A DNA stretch of 53,463 nt, from contig CAJGCT010000005.1 of assembly GCA_904501985.1 (NCBI GenBank), forward strand, positions 1-53,463, read 5' to 3'. Below the pieces are notes generated by a model. It was not told where the DNA came from and did no database searches. It was given only the letters and a program-made list of their open reading frames with translations. This document shows positions 41,845-49,716 of the stretch, piece by piece. Each line of letters starts with the position of its first letter. The stretch's first letter is position 1. The position numbers and the translations under genes were made by a program. Origin of the DNA: an uncultured Clostridia bacterium (lineage in GTDB: Bacteria > Bacillota > Clostridia > Oscillospirales > CAG-272).

Positions 41845-42462
41845 TTGAACAGAAATATTTTTGTCGGACAAGTTCACGACACACGCCCTCCGGCGTCTGA
41901 GAGAGTTGACCGGAAGACCGCGCTTCTTGCGGCATCCGCACTGTTTATATTCGGAAGCTTTATAGGATGCGCCGTTTACCGGCTTCTCGGCATCGGCGAA
42001 TCGGAGCTTTACGATAATCTTATCGAGCGTTATTTTCTCGCACTTTTCTATAAATGTGTATCTCCGCTTGATGTCGTCCGTGTGACGGCGGATTGCTGTA
42101 TCCATGAGCTGTGGATGTTCATTATGGTGTTTTTGGCAGGCTTTTCGCCATTTACAATGCCGGTAAGCGGTGCTCTGCTTCTTTATCGGGGCATAATTTT
42201 CGGATTTTCCGTCACCATGCTCCAATTTTCAAGCCGCACGGGACTTTTACTTGATTCCATGGTCTATCTGTGCGCCGCATTTGCCCTTTCAATGCTTCTG
42301 TCGCTCCTTGCGGCTGAAGCCGCCTGCTATTATCACAATACGCCGCGCATAAAGCTCCGTTCCAAAGGAGCTGTGGCATATACGCTTACATTTCTTCGTA
42401 TTTCGGCAATAGTCTGTGCCGATGTACTGCTTATGCTGTTTCTTATCTACGTTTATCTCTGA
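41845..42462 (+). CDS. SpoIIM-like membrane protein
   Basis: 205 residues, with five or six transmembrane helices (ALFIFGSFIGCAVY, LWMFIMVFLAGFSPFTM, ALSMLLSLLAAEAAC, ADVLLMLFLIYVYL). The layout, a short basic N-terminus then FIMVFLAG and LLLYRGIIFGFSVTML, resembles stage II sporulation protein M, part of the DMP peptidoglycan-remodelling complex in engulfment. Start at TTG, with GGTGG upstream, inside a longer frame. The SpoIIM call is by resemblance; a general membrane protein is the alternative. Confidence 0.45.
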   Translation: MNRNIFVGQVHDTRPPASERVDRKTALLAASALFIFGSFIGCAVYRLLGIGESELYDNLIERYFLALFYKCVSPLDVVRVTADCCIHELWMFIMVFLAGFSPFTMPVSGALLLYRGIIFGFSVTMLQFSSRTGLLLDSMVYLCAAFALSMLLSLLAAEAACYYHNTPRIKLRSKGAVAYTLTFLRISAIVCADVLLMLFLIYVYL

Positions 42463-42504
42463 TAACGGTTAATTTTGCAACACCAGGAAAGGAAGTATAA
42501 AACC

Positions 42505-43476
42505 TTGAAAGTATTCGGAAAAGAATTTAAGCTTTTTAACTTTAATAAAGACGGCAAAGGCGTAAAAAAAGAGCCTGAAGGCCCTAAAAATCTGCAAAAC
42601 TTCTTTAAATATTTCGGAAGCAAGTTTACACGCCTCCTCACCGTCAATATGTACTTCATTTTCGGAAACTTCCCCATATTTTTCCTGCTTCTTGCCATGA
42701 GCGGTAACCTTGACCGCGGCTCCTTTGCACCGGCATACAAAATGTTCGCGCCGCTCTACGGAGTTATGACTCACGAGCAGTCCCCCGTCACCGCGGCACT
42801 TTTCGGAATATTCGGCACGCAGTCGGAAATCGGCTTCAATACCGTTTTCACAACTATCGCCTTTGCCCTGTCTGCGCTTATCATCTTCACATTCGGATAC
42901 GTGAACACCGGAACGACATACATAATACGCAACATGATAAAGGGCGAACCCATATTCATGTGGGAGGATTTCTGGTACGCCATCAAACGAAACAAAAGAC
43001 AAGGCATGATACTCGGCATACTTGATGCTGTTCTCTCATTCCTCTGCGTGTACGATATTGTGTTCTTCTACTACAACACGGGAACATCAAGCTCCATGAA
43101 TATCATGTTCTACGCTTCCCTGCTTATAGCTCTCATCTGGTTCTGGATGCGATTCTATATCTACAATCTTATGATAACCTTTGACCTTTCCATCTTCAAG
43201 ATACTGAAAAACGCGCTTATATTCTCCCTTGTGGGCATAAAGCGCAACATCATGGCAACCCTCGGCATTGCGGCATTTTTGCTTGTCACCTATATGCTGC
43301 TTTACTACGTGCTTCCTATCGGTATCATAATTCCTTTTGTGCTCCTTTTTGCGGACTGCGCGTTTATCGCCTGCTACGCATCCTTCCCGAAGATAAAGGA
43401 AATAATGATAGACCCATATTACACGGACACCGAGCCTGTGGAATACGAAGAACCCATATTCCGCGATCTTGAATAA
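42505..43476 (+). CDS. DUF624 family membrane protein
   Basis: 323 residues with five or six helices, a positively charged N-terminus (KEFKLFNFNKDGKG), and family-like motifs FGYVNTGTTYIIRNMIKGEPIFMWEDFWYAIKRN and NIMATLGIAAFLLVTYMLLYYV. DUF624 (YesL-type) proteins commonly accompany sugar-transport genes; none is nearby here. Start placed at TTG 42505, preceded by GGAAAGGAAG; an upstream in-frame TTG has no such site. Last gene of the proC unit. Confidence 0.75.
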   Translation: MKVFGKEFKLFNFNKDGKGVKKEPEGPKNLQNFFKYFGSKFTRLLTVNMYFIFGNFPIFFLLLAMSGNLDRGSFAPAYKMFAPLYGVMTHEQSPVTAALFGIFGTQSEIGFNTVFTTIAFALSALIIFTFGYVNTGTTYIIRNMIKGEPIFMWEDFWYAIKRNKRQGMILGILDAVLSFLCVYDIVFFYYNTGTSSSMNIMFYASLLIALIWFWMRFYIYNLMITFDLSIFKILKNALIFSLVGIKRNIMATLGIAAFLLVTYMLLYYVLPIGIIIPFVLLFADCAFIACYASFPKIKEIMIDPYYTDTEPVEYEEPIFRDLE

Positions 43477-43481
43477 CAGCG

Positions 43482-43515
43482 TACCCGGGAGGCAAACGCC
43501 TCCCGGGTATTTTTA
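43482..43515 (+). terminator. Terminator of the proC unit
   Basis: TACCCGGGAGGC and GCCTCCCGGGTA form a 12-bp stem around AAAC, then TTTTTAT. Its core GGGAGGC resembles the REP palindromes, so it may derive from one. Confidence 0.9.
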
Positions 43516-43563
43516 TATTTGTGTAAAACCGTTGATTATGCCGCCATAACAAAAACATAAAGA

Positions 43564-43728
43564 CGGGAGGCGAAACGCCTCCCCTACAAAATGTCAACGA
43601 TTCCATCTGTAGGGGAGGGGGACTCTCCCATACGTTCATCTTAACTAAATACAAAAAACGGGAGGCGAAACGCCTCCCCTACGAAATGTTAACGATTCCA
43701 TCTGTAGGGGAGGGGTTTCCCCTCCCGT
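43564..43728. repeat. Cluster of four REP-like palindromes
   Basis: CGGGAGGC..GCCTCCCCTACA at 43564-43588 and 43659-43682, and TGTAGGGGAGG..CTCCC-type units at 43608-43631 and 43703-43728. The first and third are each followed by nearly the same spacer (AATGTYAACGATTCCATC) and then a reversed unit, so a 95-base pair of units is duplicated. Confidence 0.85.
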
Positions 43729-43741
43729 CATTTATACCGTT

Positions 43742-44068
43742 TTAATATTTATCCCTGTGAAACGCGTAACCCAGCAGATTTCCCACAAGAGCAAGTCCGC
43801 CGTATTCGAATATGTAGTGGATGTCGCTCTGCAAATAGTAAAGCACAAGAGTCGGCGCGAATATCAGTGCCACAATAACGCAGAAATACCACACCCATCC
43901 GTTTATTTTTCCGAACACTATACCTCCGCCAAGACAGCAGGCGGGGGTGATTATTTTTATGGCGAAATCCTCAAACCTCGTGCCTAAAATAAGCGGCGGC
44001 ACAAGGTAAAACAGTGCTATCATTACAGCTAAAAACGGAAGCCATTTCCTAAAGGGGACTTTTTCCAT
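43742..44068 (-). CDS. Small membrane protein of unknown function
   Basis: 108 residues with about four transmembrane helices (WLPFLAVMIALFYLVPP, IITPACCLGGGIVFG, FCVIVALIFAPTLVLYYL, GGLALVGNLLGYAF). I do not recognise the family. Start at MEKVPFRK, preceded by GAAAGGAG; the first 20 bases overlap the end of the thioesterase gene, so the two are coupled. The gene ends next to the palindrome cluster. Confidence 0.7.
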   Translation of the reverse strand: MEKVPFRKWLPFLAVMIALFYLVPPLILGTRFEDFAIKIITPACCLGGGIVFGKINGWVWYFCVIVALIFAPTLVLYYLQSDIHYIFEYGGLALVGNLLGYAFHRDKY

Positions 44069-44528
44069 TTTTTTCGCTCCTTTCACGTCTGCGGTTAAGT
44101 GCCGCATCCCACTCCGCACGCTCCTCGTCGCCGGTCAGCACAAGCGGCGGCACGGGGGTAGGACGGTCGTTTTCATCAAGTGCCACAAGGGTAAGATATG
44201 CGGAATTTATAAGCCTGCGCGTGCCGTCAAGGGTCTCAACATATGACCTCACGCACACATCCATAGATGTCCGTCCCACATATACAATCTTGCCGCACAT
44301 CACCACAAGACTGTTTGCATAAGCAGGCTCTTTAAATTCAAGGGAATACACATGAGCCGTGGTAACATTTCGGTTGGAATGACGTCTTGCGGTGACGGCG
44401 GCGCATATGTCTATCCATTCCATAAGCTTTCCGCCAAAAAGACGGTTGTAGCCGTTCATTGTGGCAAGATTTAGTATCTGCACGGACTCCGTATAGGAAT
44501 CCGCAGGAGTTTTGGGGGTCTGATTCAT
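44049..44528 (-). CDS. Acyl-CoA thioesterase, YciA-type hotdog fold
   Basis: 159 residues. The hotdog signature is MNGYNRLFGGKLMEWIDICAAVTARRHSNRNVTTAHV, with the conserved Asn/Gly/Asp positions of YciA-like enzymes, then FKEPAYANSLVVMCGKIVYVGRTSMDVCVRS. It hydrolyses acyl-CoA esters in the cytoplasm; chain length unknown. It lies 15 bases after xpt on the same strand and overlaps the small membrane gene downstream. Confidence 0.88.
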   Translation of the reverse strand: MNQTPKTPADSYTESVQILNLATMNGYNRLFGGKLMEWIDICAAVTARRHSNRNVTTAHVYSLEFKEPAYANSLVVMCGKIVYVGRTSMDVCVRSYVETLDGTRRLINSAYLTLVALDENDRPTPVPPLVLTGDEERAEWDAALNRRRERSEKNGKSPL

Positions 44529-44543
44529 AAATTATCTCCGTTT

Positions 44544-45116
44544 TTAGTTTCTGAAAGTAAGGTTTCCTGTAGAGTCAAGCTCTACTATGGCAAGAGATTC
44601 AAGATGCACGCCCATGTCGCGAATGATCCTGCCGCCCTCCTGGAATCCCTTCTCAATACAGATGCCTGCACCCACAAGTGTGGCACCTGCCTGATTTACG
44701 ATATCGAAAAGTCCGAGAAGAGCCTTTCCTTTAGCGAGAAAATCGTCGATTATAAGCACTCTGTCGCTGGCGTCAATGAATTTCCTTGCAACTCTGATTA
44801 TGTATTCCTTGCCCTTGGTGTATGAATGAACGGAGGATGTGTAAACGTCGCCGTCAAGATTCTTTGACTCGGCTTTCTTTGCAAATACCACAGGAGCACC
44901 GAAATACTGAGCCGCAATGCAGGCAATACCGATTCCCGACGCCTCAATAGTGAGGATTTTCGTCACCTTTTCTCCGCCGAACAGGCGGTAAAATTCCTTG
45001 CCTATTTCATTTATAAGCTCGATATCCATTTGGTGATTTAAGAAGCTGTCAACCTTGACAATACCGCCCTCTTTAATGATTCCGTCCTTTATTATGCGCT
45101 CTTCAAGTAATTTCAT
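44544..45116 (-). CDS. xpt: Xanthine phosphoribosyltransferase
   Basis: Salvages xanthine with PRPP to XMP. 190 residues, start MKLLEERIIKDGII preceded by AAAGGA. The type-I PRTase PRPP loop is RVLIIDDFLAKGKALLGL; the hood and flexible region includes LTIEASGIGIA and KAESKNLDGDVYTSSVHSYTKG, typical of Xpt. No purine-riboswitch core is visible upstream, unlike B. subtilis xpt. Heads a minus-strand trio with the thioesterase and membrane protein. Confidence 0.93.
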   Translation of the reverse strand: MKLLEERIIKDGIIKEGGIVKVDSFLNHQMDIELINEIGKEFYRLFGGEKVTKILTIEASGIGIACIAAQYFGAPVVFAKKAESKNLDGDVYTSSVHSYTKGKEYIIRVARKFIDASDRVLIIDDFLAKGKALLGLFDIVNQAGATLVGAGICIEKGFQEGGRIIRDMGVHLESLAIVELDSTGNLTFRN

Positions 45117-45209
45117 GTTGTGACCGTTCCTTTCAGGTGTGAAAAATGCAGTTTTCAAAACTTTATCCGTATTATCGGAAATTATTCCGTAAAATTTATG
45201 CTTACTGTA

Positions 45210-45236
45210 ACCAAACGCCGAAAAATTCATAAAATA
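45210..45236 (+). promoter_or_regulatory. Possible SigK/SigE promoter of yunB
   Basis: AC, 16 bases, CATAAAATA: matches the SigK pattern AC-N16..17-CATANNNTA, 18 bases before the start codon. No SigA promoter is apparent. Confidence 0.5.
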
Positions 45237-45254
45237 CCTGTGTGGGGGGATTTT

Positions 45255-45950
45255 ATGACAGGATATCTTGGGCGGAGAAGCCGCCGCACCGACAAACTGC
45301 GCACGGTATTATTATCTGCGCTTTTTCTTAGTTTGATACTTATTTTGTTCGTATTCTGCTTTGTGGAATTCCGCATATCTCCGCTTATATCCGATGCCGC
45401 AAAGAGCCGCGCCAGAATTTTTGCCTCCGAGGCGATAAACCATGCTGTAAGCTCATCCATAGGTGATGCCTCACTTGTCCGTATCACATCTTCCGCTGAA
45501 GGTGTCGCCGGCATTGAGACAGATATTGCGGCACTGTCAAGTGTTCGTACAAGTGCGGTGGAAACCCTTAACAAGCTTATGAACGACCCCAAATCAATGA
45601 TCTTTTCCGTTCCTCTCGGAAGCCTTACGGGAAGTGCCGTGCTGATGGGCCGCGGAATCCCGATAACCATACGTCTTGTCCCTATCGGAGACATAACGGC
45701 GGATATCCGCACGGAATTCATAGAGTCGGGCATAAACCAAACCCTGCACAAAATATCCATGCGTGTTCGCGTGAGCGTCAACGTCATCGCCGCAGGTGAG
45801 ATAATAAAATTAGAGCTTGCCGCCGATGTGACGCTTGCGGAAACGGTGATAGTGGGAAAGGTTCCGGACGCGTACACTGCCATCAACCGATTTGAGATAG
45901 ATGAGGAAGAAGAAAACGACCTCAACGACTATGCGGCTTCCATTCCGTAA
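45255..45950 (+). CDS. yunB: Sporulation protein YunB
   Basis: 231 residues: a basic start (GYLGRRSRRTDK), one transmembrane helix (about 18-42) and an extracytoplasmic domain beginning FRISPLISDAAKSRARIFASEAINHAV, with SVPLGSLTGSAVLMGRGIPITIRLVPIG, the conserved core of YunB. Start placed at MTGYLGR after GGGGGG; a longer frame overlaps the xpt leader. In B. subtilis yunB is expressed in the mother cell and mutants sporulate poorly. The sporulation-type promoter fits. Confidence 0.88.
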   Translation: MTGYLGRRSRRTDKLRTVLLSALFLSLILILFVFCFVEFRISPLISDAAKSRARIFASEAINHAVSSSIGDASLVRITSSAEGVAGIETDIAALSSVRTSAVETLNKLMNDPKSMIFSVPLGSLTGSAVLMGRGIPITIRLVPIGDITADIRTEFIESGINQTLHKISMRVRVSVNVIAAGEIIKLELAADVTLAETVIVGKVPDAYTAINRFEIDEEEENDLNDYAASIP

Positions 45951-46021
45951 GCGGTATACAGTAATTATACCTCATTTTTCTGCTAAAATCAAGTTAAAGT
46001 GCAAATTTTTTTACTTTTCTC

Positions 46022-46050
46022 TTGCTAAATTGTAATTTATATGGTACAAT
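46022..46050 (+). promoter_or_regulatory. SigA promoter of the divIVA-like operon
   Basis: TTGCTA, 17-base spacer, TACAAT, 37 bases before the start. Confidence 0.65.
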
Positions 46051-46086
46051 AGAGTGAATAATTATGATTTTGGGAGTTGCTGAATC

Positions 46087-46779
46087 ATGAATAATGTTAA
46101 ATCCCCCGCATTCCGTACCGCAATGGGCGGCTTCAACAAAAAGGATGTAAACGAATACATAGCAAAGCTTTGCTGTGATTATGATGAGGCTGCAAAGGAG
46201 CTTGAAGAAAAGGTAAAGGAGCTTACAGCCGAGCTTGAAACGGTTCGCGCTGAGCTTGACTCTGCAAATTCAAAGCTTGAGGCGCTAAATGAAAATACCG
46301 CGCCTGAACAGGACGGGAATGAAATAGAGCGTGCCAACAATCTTATCGCCGCACAAAATGAGCAGATAGATTCGCTGAAAGAGGAAAACACAACTCTTAA
46401 AGCAAAGCTCTCAGATTACAGTGCCCTCGAAGGAAAGGTTGCACAGTATGAGTCTATGACCAGCCGCATGGGCGAAATATTTATGGAAGCCACTGCCGAT
46501 GCCGAGCGTATCAGAAACGAGGCGAAATTCTCAAGCGAGGCTCTCATGACCAAAACAGAGGTTGAGTGCCGCAACAAGCGCGTTGCCGCCGAGGCTCAGC
46601 TTAAGAAATTCGCAGAGGCGAGACGCTCTGAATTAAACCGCCTGTTTGATGAAACACAGGTGGAAATAAACCGCTTGCTTTTAAGCTTTTCCGAGCGCTC
46701 ACGTGCTGTTGTATGTGACACTGTTGACGAGAAGCTTGACAGCTTCGAGGCGGCACATATCCAAGAGGGAAATAAATGA
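46087..46779 (+). CDS. DivIVA-like coiled-coil protein
   Basis: 230 residues. The N-terminal segment FRTAMGGFNKKDVNEYIAKLCCDYDEAA matches the membrane-binding DivIVA domain; residues 35-120 are a long heptad coiled coil (KELEEKVKELTAELETVRAEL); a second helix region ends HIQEGNK. Such proteins recruit others to septa or poles. The stop overlaps the XRE gene start (ATGA), so the pair is coupled. Confidence 0.83.
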   Translation: MNNVKSPAFRTAMGGFNKKDVNEYIAKLCCDYDEAAKELEEKVKELTAELETVRAELDSANSKLEALNENTAPEQDGNEIERANNLIAAQNEQIDSLKEENTTLKAKLSDYSALEGKVAQYESMTSRMGEIFMEATADAERIRNEAKFSSEALMTKTEVECRNKRVAAEAQLKKFAEARRSELNRLFDETQVEINRLLLSFSERSRAVVCDTVDEKLDSFEAAHIQEGNK

Positions 46780-47717
46780 GCACTGATGAGCGCAGTCAGC
46801 GTTTCCCGGCTCTTGACCAAATAGGCAGCCGCATTGCCGCACTCAGAAAGCAGAGGGGTATGACGCAAAGTGAGCTTTCGGGTGATGATGTCACCCGAAA
46901 TATGCTGAGCCGAATTGAAAACGGCGCGGCGCTTCCCTCTCTGCCAACTCTTTGCGCCATAGCCGAGCGGCTTGACGTGCCCATAGGTGCGCTTCTCGGC
47001 GACCCCGACGACTTTGCAAGATGGCAGCTGTCCCGAGAGATGCGGCGTCTGATAACGCAGAAGCGGTATGAGCGTGTGGTTGAAAAGCTTGGCTCATCGG
47101 AGCTTGCAAAGCGCGACATGGAGCTTTCTCGCATTCTTTGCGAGGCTTACATCGGCTGTGCCGAGGAGCAGTATATGCGCGGCAAGCTTTCGTCGGTATC
47201 TCTGTATCTTGATATGGCAGAAGAGATATGCGATGACGACAAGAGCCGTCGGCAGATATTCATTCTGCGCACACTTTGCACTGCCTGCCCGGCACTTTAT
47301 CCCGACGACACCGCGGCTCCCCTTGATGATGTGCAGGACAAGCTGCACGGTATCGTATTCTACGAAAGCGACGTGGCAGTATATCTCTACTCCTTAACAA
47401 AGCTTGGAAATCTTCCGAAAAGCGCATATTCTCAGCCGCTTCCGGAAGCACCTACACTTAAAGGTGAGCTTGTACCGCTTATTTCGGGAATATCAAACAA
47501 GCTTTACGCAACGCATATAGACGCCAAGCTTGACATGGTAAGTGCGCAGTATCTTGATGCCAAAGCGAAGCTCCTGCCCCTTATCCCCGATGCTCCCCCT
47601 GCTCTGCTTTATGACATTTTGGCGGACATCGAATTCTGCTGCAAATGCTGCGGAGACTTTGAGAACGCATACAAATATTCGGGAATGCGGCTTGAGCTTG
47701 CAAAACGTATAAACTGA
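46776..47717 (+). CDS. XRE-family regulator with TPR-like C-terminus
   Basis: 313 residues. The N-terminal HTH (IGSRIAALRKQRGMTQSELSGDDVTRNMLSRIENGAALPSLPTLCAIAERL) is followed by an alpha-helical region (about 90-310) with TPR-like pairs, including SVSLYLDMAEEICDDDKSRRQIFILRTLC and FENAYKYSGMRLELA. This layout fits a cytoplasmic regulator whose helical domain binds a peptide or partner, but the partner is not visible. Coupled to the DivIVA-like gene and 13 bases before ispF. Confidence 0.85.
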   Translation: MSTDERSQRFPALDQIGSRIAALRKQRGMTQSELSGDDVTRNMLSRIENGAALPSLPTLCAIAERLDVPIGALLGDPDDFARWQLSREMRRLITQKRYERVVEKLGSSELAKRDMELSRILCEAYIGCAEEQYMRGKLSSVSLYLDMAEEICDDDKSRRQIFILRTLCTACPALYPDDTAAPLDDVQDKLHGIVFYESDVAVYLYSLTKLGNLPKSAYSQPLPEAPTLKGELVPLISGISNKLYATHIDAKLDMVSAQYLDAKAKLLPLIPDAPPALLYDILADIEFCCKCCGDFENAYKYSGMRLELAKRIN

Positions 47718-47730
47718 AACGGAGAACAGT

Positions 47731-48207
47731 ATGTTCAGGATAGGACAAGGCTATGATGTGCACCGCCTCACCGAGGGACGGGACCTCATCATAGGCGGCG
47801 TAAAAATAGAATACGAAAAGGGACTTCTCGGTCATTCGGATGCAGATGTGCTCACCCACGCCATAATGGATGCTCTCCTCGGAGCGGCGGCACTTGGTGA
47901 CATCGGCAAGATGTTCCCCGACACCGATGAAGAATGGCGCGGTGCTGACAGTCTTAAGCTTGCGCGCGCTGTAGCAAAACGACTCCGCGGCGAAGGATAC
48001 ACTATAGTTAATGTGGACTCAACCGTAGTGGCACAAAAGCCGAAGCTGTCCCCACATATTGAAAATATGCGAAGGAATCTGTCAGATGCCCTTTTAATTG
48101 ACACAAGCGCGGTAAGCGTTAAGGCAACGACCGAGGAAAAGCTTGGCTTCACCGGAAGCGGAGACGGAATCGCGGCACAGGCGGTCGCGCTGATAGAAAA
48201 GGTATAA
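47731..48207 (+). CDS. ispF: 2-C-methyl-D-erythritol 2,4-cyclodiphosphate synthase
   Basis: Fifth step of the MEP isoprenoid pathway. 158 residues; metal-binding residues in GYDVHRL and GHSDADVLTHA, then LLGAAALGDIGKMFPDTDEEW, and the C-terminal TTEEKLGFTGSGDGIAAQAVALI. All match. It is not next to ispD here; neighbours are regulatory and rpe. Firm. Confidence 0.96.
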   Translation: MFRIGQGYDVHRLTEGRDLIIGGVKIEYEKGLLGHSDADVLTHAIMDALLGAAALGDIGKMFPDTDEEWRGADSLKLARAVAKRLRGEGYTIVNVDSTVVAQKPKLSPHIENMRRNLSDALLIDTSAVSVKATTEEKLGFTGSGDGIAAQAVALIEKV

Positions 48208-48213
48208 AATAAT

Positions 48214-48235
48214 AGAGCCGCCATGAGGCGGCTCT
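48214..48235. terminator. Hairpin terminator after ispF
   Basis: AGAGCCGCC and GGCGGCTCT, 9 bp around ATGA; a T-rich stretch follows on the minus strand (TATTATTTTA), so it may serve either direction. Confidence 0.6.
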
Positions 48236-48255
48236 TACAAAGACAGACTACGGAG

Positions 48256-48336
48256 TTATCCTAACTTACCGTCCTTTGGAATCAACATCCACACTCCGCT
48301 CCCTGTCTTGGATATCACATTCATATAATATGGCAT
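48256..48336 (-). CDS. Possible 26-codon minus-strand ORF, doubtful
   Basis: MPYYMNVISKTGSG then VWMLIPKDGKLG, antisense to the ispF-rpe gap, followed by the hairpin at 48214-48235. The frame stays open upstream of the ATG for at least 14 codons. No ribosome-binding site or promoter is convincing. It may be a fragment of a lost gene rather than a small protein. Confidence 0.2.
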   Translation of the reverse strand: MPYYMNVISKTGSGVWMLIPKDGKLG

Positions 48337-48414
48337 CAGCTCACTGTTTGTCACACGGTCCCTTTGGTGCCAAGCAACCTAAAATTTAAATTTTGTAAAG
48401 GAATTTGTATTATC

Positions 48415-49068
48415 ATGGTAAAAATTTCACCATCTATGCTTGCGGCGGATTTTTCAAAACTCGGTGAAGAGCTTAAAAGAATCGAAAATCATGCAGATAT
48501 GCTCCATCTTGATGTTATGGACGGAGTATTCGTGCCTAACATGAGCTTCGGACAGTGCGTCATATCTTCCATACGCAAATGCTCAAATCTTACTTTTGAC
48601 GTGCATCTTATGATAACCAATCCCATGCGCTATATTGCCGATTTCGCAAAGGCAGGCGCTGACATTATCACCATCCACTACGAGAGCTGTGACAATCAGA
48701 TAGAGGTGCTCAAGGCTATCCGTGAGCTTGGCAAAAAAGCATCAATTTCCATAAAGCCGGCAACTCCTGCATTTATTCTTGAGCCGCTGCTTGAATATGT
48801 TGACATGGTGCTCGTAATGACTGTAGAGCCGGGATTCGGCGGTCAGTCATTTATTCCGGAGACCCTTGACAGCGTGCGTGCCATAAAGCAGATGATAGAC
48901 GCTTCCGGCAGAAACATTGACATCGAGGTTGACGGCGGAATCACCAAGGATACCATCCCCGAAGCATACAAGGCGGGAGCTAACGTATTCGTTGCAGGCT
49001 CTGCCGTATTCCGCGCGCCCGACCCTGCGGAGGCTATAAAAGAGCTGAAGAACGCTTGCGAGATATAA
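48415..49068 (+). CDS. rpe: Ribulose-phosphate 3-epimerase
   Basis: Interconverts ribulose 5-phosphate and xylulose 5-phosphate (pentose phosphate pathway). 217-residue TIM barrel: start MVKISPSMLAADFSKL, metal/catalytic HLDVMDGVFVPNMSFG, DVHLMI, the phosphate loop VEPGFGGQSF and EVDGGI near the end. The start follows AAAGGA by an unusually long 13-14 bases. Firm. Confidence 0.96.
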   Translation: MVKISPSMLAADFSKLGEELKRIENHADMLHLDVMDGVFVPNMSFGQCVISSIRKCSNLTFDVHLMITNPMRYIADFAKAGADIITIHYESCDNQIEVLKAIRELGKKASISIKPATPAFILEPLLEYVDMVLVMTVEPGFGGQSFIPETLDSVRAIKQMIDASGRNIDIEVDGGITKDTIPEAYKAGANVFVAGSAVFRAPDPAEAIKELKNACEI

Positions 49069-49084
49069 AGATTTAAAAAACAAT

Positions 49085-49347
49085 TGTAGGGGAGGGGTTT
49101 CCCCTCCCGTTCTACATGGTACTATAACCAAAAACGGGAGGCGAAACGCCTCCCCTACACGGTTATATAAAATTCTACTAAAACAGGAGGTTTTCCCCTC
49201 CCGTTCTACATGGTACTATAAACAAATGCGGGAGGCGAAACGCCTCCCGTTTTGCGTTATACCGAAATCACATCTGTAGGGCGGATTCCATATCCGCCCG
49301 TCCGCCAAAAACGGCACAAAAGCGGCGGCGTGCCGCCACCGCCCTAC
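49085..49347. repeat. Cluster of six REP-like palindromes
   Basis: Units at 49085-49110, 49135-49158, 49185-49203 (degenerate), 49229-49249, 49275-49301 (variant TGTAGGGCGGAT..ATCCGCCCG) and 49322-49347 (variant GGCGGCG..CGCCGCC-type ending CGCCCTACG). The spacer GTTCTACATGGTACTATA occurs twice, so part arose by duplication. It fills most of the 380-base rpe-DUF3343 gap. Confidence 0.85.
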
Positions 49348-49448
49348 GGTAATATATAAATTTTTGTAATATGTCTCAAAAAATGCCGCCCTCTCCGGCA
49401 CACCCTCACACGCGATGGCGCATATTATACTGTGAAGGGAGGAATTGT

Positions 49449-49670
49449 ATGCAAAACATGACACGCATCGCCATGGTTTCCATGACCTACGCTATGCAGG
49501 CACGGGAGCTTCTGCAAAGACACGGTATCAGCTCAAATATCGTAAGACTATACCCTGGAGAATCGCCAAACGGCTGTGCATTCGGTCTTGAGCTTCACCG
49601 CGGTGCACTGCAGGCGGCATATGCCCTTCTTAAAAAGGCTGATATAAAATATACGCGGCTCTACGAATAA
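49449..49670 (+). CDS. DUF3343 protein, putative Se/S carrier-like
   Basis: 73 residues, start at MQNMTRIAMVSMTYAMQARELLQRHG after GGAGG. The family fold is a small ferredoxin-like domain; the region RLYPGESPNGCAFGLELH contains the single conserved cysteine proposed to carry sulfur or selenium. Family members are usually next to a cysteine desulfurase, as here (46 bases downstream), in selenium- or sulfur-transfer operons. No selD or selA is in the window. Confidence 0.85.
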   Translation: MQNMTRIAMVSMTYAMQARELLQRHGISSNIVRLYPGESPNGCAFGLELHRGALQAAYALLKKADIKYTRLYE

Positions 49671-49716
49671 AAACAGCGATAATTTCGCACGCTGAGACCT
49701 TAAGGACGGACTACAA

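Noticed and set aside
45117..45254. Purine riboswitch before xpt
   Set aside because: The conserved purine-aptamer core was not found in the short leader, so none is called.
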